45,465 bases of DNA from an uncultured Lachnospiraceae bacterium (GTDB taxonomy: Bacteria > Bacillota > Clostridia > Lachnospirales > Lachnospiraceae). The notes under the pieces were generated by a model, which did no database searches, was not told the origin of the DNA, and was given only the letters and a program-made list of their open reading frames with translations. Of this stretch, positions 44,395 through 45,465 are shown in pieces. The position numbers and the translations under genes are program-made. Position 1 is the stretch's first letter. Every line of letters begins with the position of its first letter. The DNA lies in the NCBI GenBank assembly GCA_902774125.1, contig CACYHD010000016.1, forward strand, positions 1 through 45,465. The letters run 5' to 3'.

Positions 44395-45375
44395 ATGGGA
44401 TCTCTCAACGAGGACTTAAAAAATAATATTATTCACAATGCCTATTTGTTTTGTGGCGAGGAGGATTATCTTAAGAGCCACTATAAGAAGCGCTTCACAG
44501 AAATGATTGCTGCTGGCAATGATATGAATGTGGAAACATTTGAGGGCAACAAGGTGGAAGTAGGAGATATTATTGATGCGGCTTCTACAGCACCTTTTTT
44601 TGCAGAGCACAAGTTGATAATACTTGATGGCACTGGATTGTTTTCGGAGAAGGGCAAGCCTTTGGCTGATTTTATGAAATCTATGCCAGAGAGCACAGTG
44701 CTTATGTTCATTGAGGATGATGTTAAGAAGACTACAGCTCTGTATAAGGTCATCAAGGAAATAGGAAGTATAACTGAGTTTAAGAGGGAAGGCGAAAAAA
44801 GCCTGATTGGTTTTGCCAAAAATATATTCAAGCAAAACAAAATAAAAATAACTGAAAAAGATGCTACATATCTTGTGAACAATGTGGGCGATGATATGGA
44901 ACTTCTTTCAAGAGAAGTGGAAAAACTGATTAGTTACTGTCTTGATAGAAAAGAAGTGACTGCTGCAGATATTGACGAGATTTGTACTAAGCAATTGAGT
45001 GTTAAGATATTTGATATGATGGATTACATGTCAGTGAAGGACAAGGCCAAAACACTTGATGAGTTTTATAAGTTGATTGCTGACAAGGAACCACCTGCTA
45101 GAATACTTGGAATGATTGCAAGACAGTTTGATATTTTACTTCTTATTAAAGATTTGATGGGAAGAGGAATGAGCAAGAGCGAGATAATGAATGCTACTGG
45201 AATGAGTGAGTTCGTTGTCCGTAAAAGTATGGGACAGTGCAGACACTTTTCAATAAGAAATCTTGTTGATGGTTTTTACGCATCGGTCAAAGCAGAGGAG
45301 GATTTCAAATCCGGTTTGATACTAGATGAGATCCTTGCAATAGAGTTGCTAATTGTAGATGTTACATCCAAATAA
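44395..45375 (+). CDS. holA: DNA polymerase III delta subunit
   Basis: HolA is the clamp-loader subunit that opens the beta sliding clamp. The 326-residue protein starts with the family's NNIIHNAYLFCGEEDYLKSHY, has the clamp-opening N-terminal domain (ETFEGN, LIILDGTGLF) and the helical collar (VREVEKLISYCLD-like, GMIARQFDILLLIKDL). ATG 44395 has an AAAGGA site; a longer frame from 44338 has none and fits the family less. Length is near the usual 330-340. holA followed by convergent rpsT is the Gram-positive arrangement. Confidence 0.93.
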   Translation: MGSLNEDLKNNIIHNAYLFCGEEDYLKSHYKKRFTEMIAAGNDMNVETFEGNKVEVGDIIDAASTAPFFAEHKLIILDGTGLFSEKGKPLADFMKSMPESTVLMFIEDDVKKTTALYKVIKEIGSITEFKREGEKSLIGFAKNIFKQNKIKITEKDATYLVNNVGDDMELLSREVEKLISYCLDRKEVTAADIDEICTKQLSVKIFDMMDYMSVKDKAKTLDEFYKLIADKEPPARILGMIARQFDILLLIKDLMGRGMSKSEIMNATGMSEFVVRKSMGQCRHFSIRNLVDGFYASVKAEEDFKSGLILDEILAIELLIVDVTSK

Positions 45376-45402
45376 AAAATCCGGCATAAAGCCGGATTTT
45401 TT
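45374..45402. terminator. Bidirectional terminator between holA and rpsT
   Basis: Six A, TCCGGC, an ATAAA loop, GCCGGA and six T form a perfect hairpin starting in the holA stop codon; both convergent genes can use it. Confidence 0.9.
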
Positions 45403-45418
45403 ATTGCTTAAAACCTAA

Positions 45419-45465
45419 TTATAGGCTGTTAACAAGCTTTGATAATCTAGAAACTTTTCTAGCAA
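45419..45465 (-). CDS. rpsT: Ribosomal protein S20, C-terminal end (partial)
   Basis: On the minus strand the last 14 codons read ARKVSRLSKLVNSL followed by TAA (45421-45419), which fits the basic helical C-terminus of ribosomal protein S20. The position directly downstream of holA agrees with the common Firmicutes order. The rest lies outside the window. Confidence 0.75.
   Translation of the reverse strand, partial: ARKVSRLSKLVNSL

Noticed and set aside
45404-45465. Frame reading LLEKFLDYQSLLTAYN on the minus strand at the right edge
   Set aside because: The neighbouring frame gives the S20-like tail ARKVSRLSKLVNSL at the position expected for rpsT next to holA.

Overview
The window is about 45 kb of AT-rich chromosome from a low-GC Gram-positive anaerobe, most likely a clostridial species of the Lachnospiraceae type. 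This rests on strong AGGAGG-like ribosome binding sites, a four-subunit pyruvate:ferredoxin oxidoreductase, Lys-rich FN3-like tails on secreted proteins, and the local orders comEA/two-component system/comEC/holA/rpsT and argC-J-B-D divergent from argG. The assignment comes from gene content and style only. No rRNA, tRNA, IS element, prophage or CRISPR array was seen.

Layout, left to right. (1) 1-2311: the 3' end of a TraX-like membrane protein, a secreted transglutaminase-like protein, and a small basic secreted protein, closed by a perfect palindromic terminator. (2) 2338-6965: trpS with its own promoter, then the porC-porD-porA-porB genes and a small membrane protein, ending at a bidirectional terminator. 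(3) 6977-8092 (-): an M29 aminopeptidase. (4) 8356-10670: a second secreted transglutaminase-like protein with a Thr/Pro repeat linker. (5) 10733-19438: a probable five-gene operon of parE, parC, a secreted glucosaminidase, a HAD-family protein lacking its catalytic Asp, and a PrsA-like lipoprotein. The parC reading frame is broken near its 5' end. (6) 19460-20539: azlC-azlD, a branched-chain amino acid exporter. (7) 20566-24754 (-): a GtrB-type glycosyltransferase, GtrA and YfhO, a lipid-linked glycosylation set. (8) 24873-31067: the arginine biosynthesis divergon, argG leftward and argC-argJ-argB-argD rightward, around a regulatory region with mirror-image promoters and ARG-box-like sites. 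(9) 31083-35701: an L,D-transpeptidase, a DUF1846 protein, and a LexA-controlled Y-family polymerase with a YolD-like partner. (10) 35790-37671: a Na/Pi cotransporter with a PhoU-like tail. (11) 37688-45402: comEA, response regulator, histidine kinase, GerMN lipoprotein, comEC and holA, preceded by a Pho-box-like direct repeat; a convergent rpsT tail is at the right edge.

Most of the window is housekeeping or cell-surface biology, and I do not see a clearly new defence or mobile system. The points most worth a second look are: the broken parC 5' end; the apparent AUU start and upstream hairpin of comEC; the HAD pseudoenzyme in a cell-wall/topoisomerase operon; the Pho-box-like repeat ahead of a competence/two-component operon that follows a phosphate transporter; the arginine divergon; and a Lys-rich C-terminal module shared by three secreted proteins.
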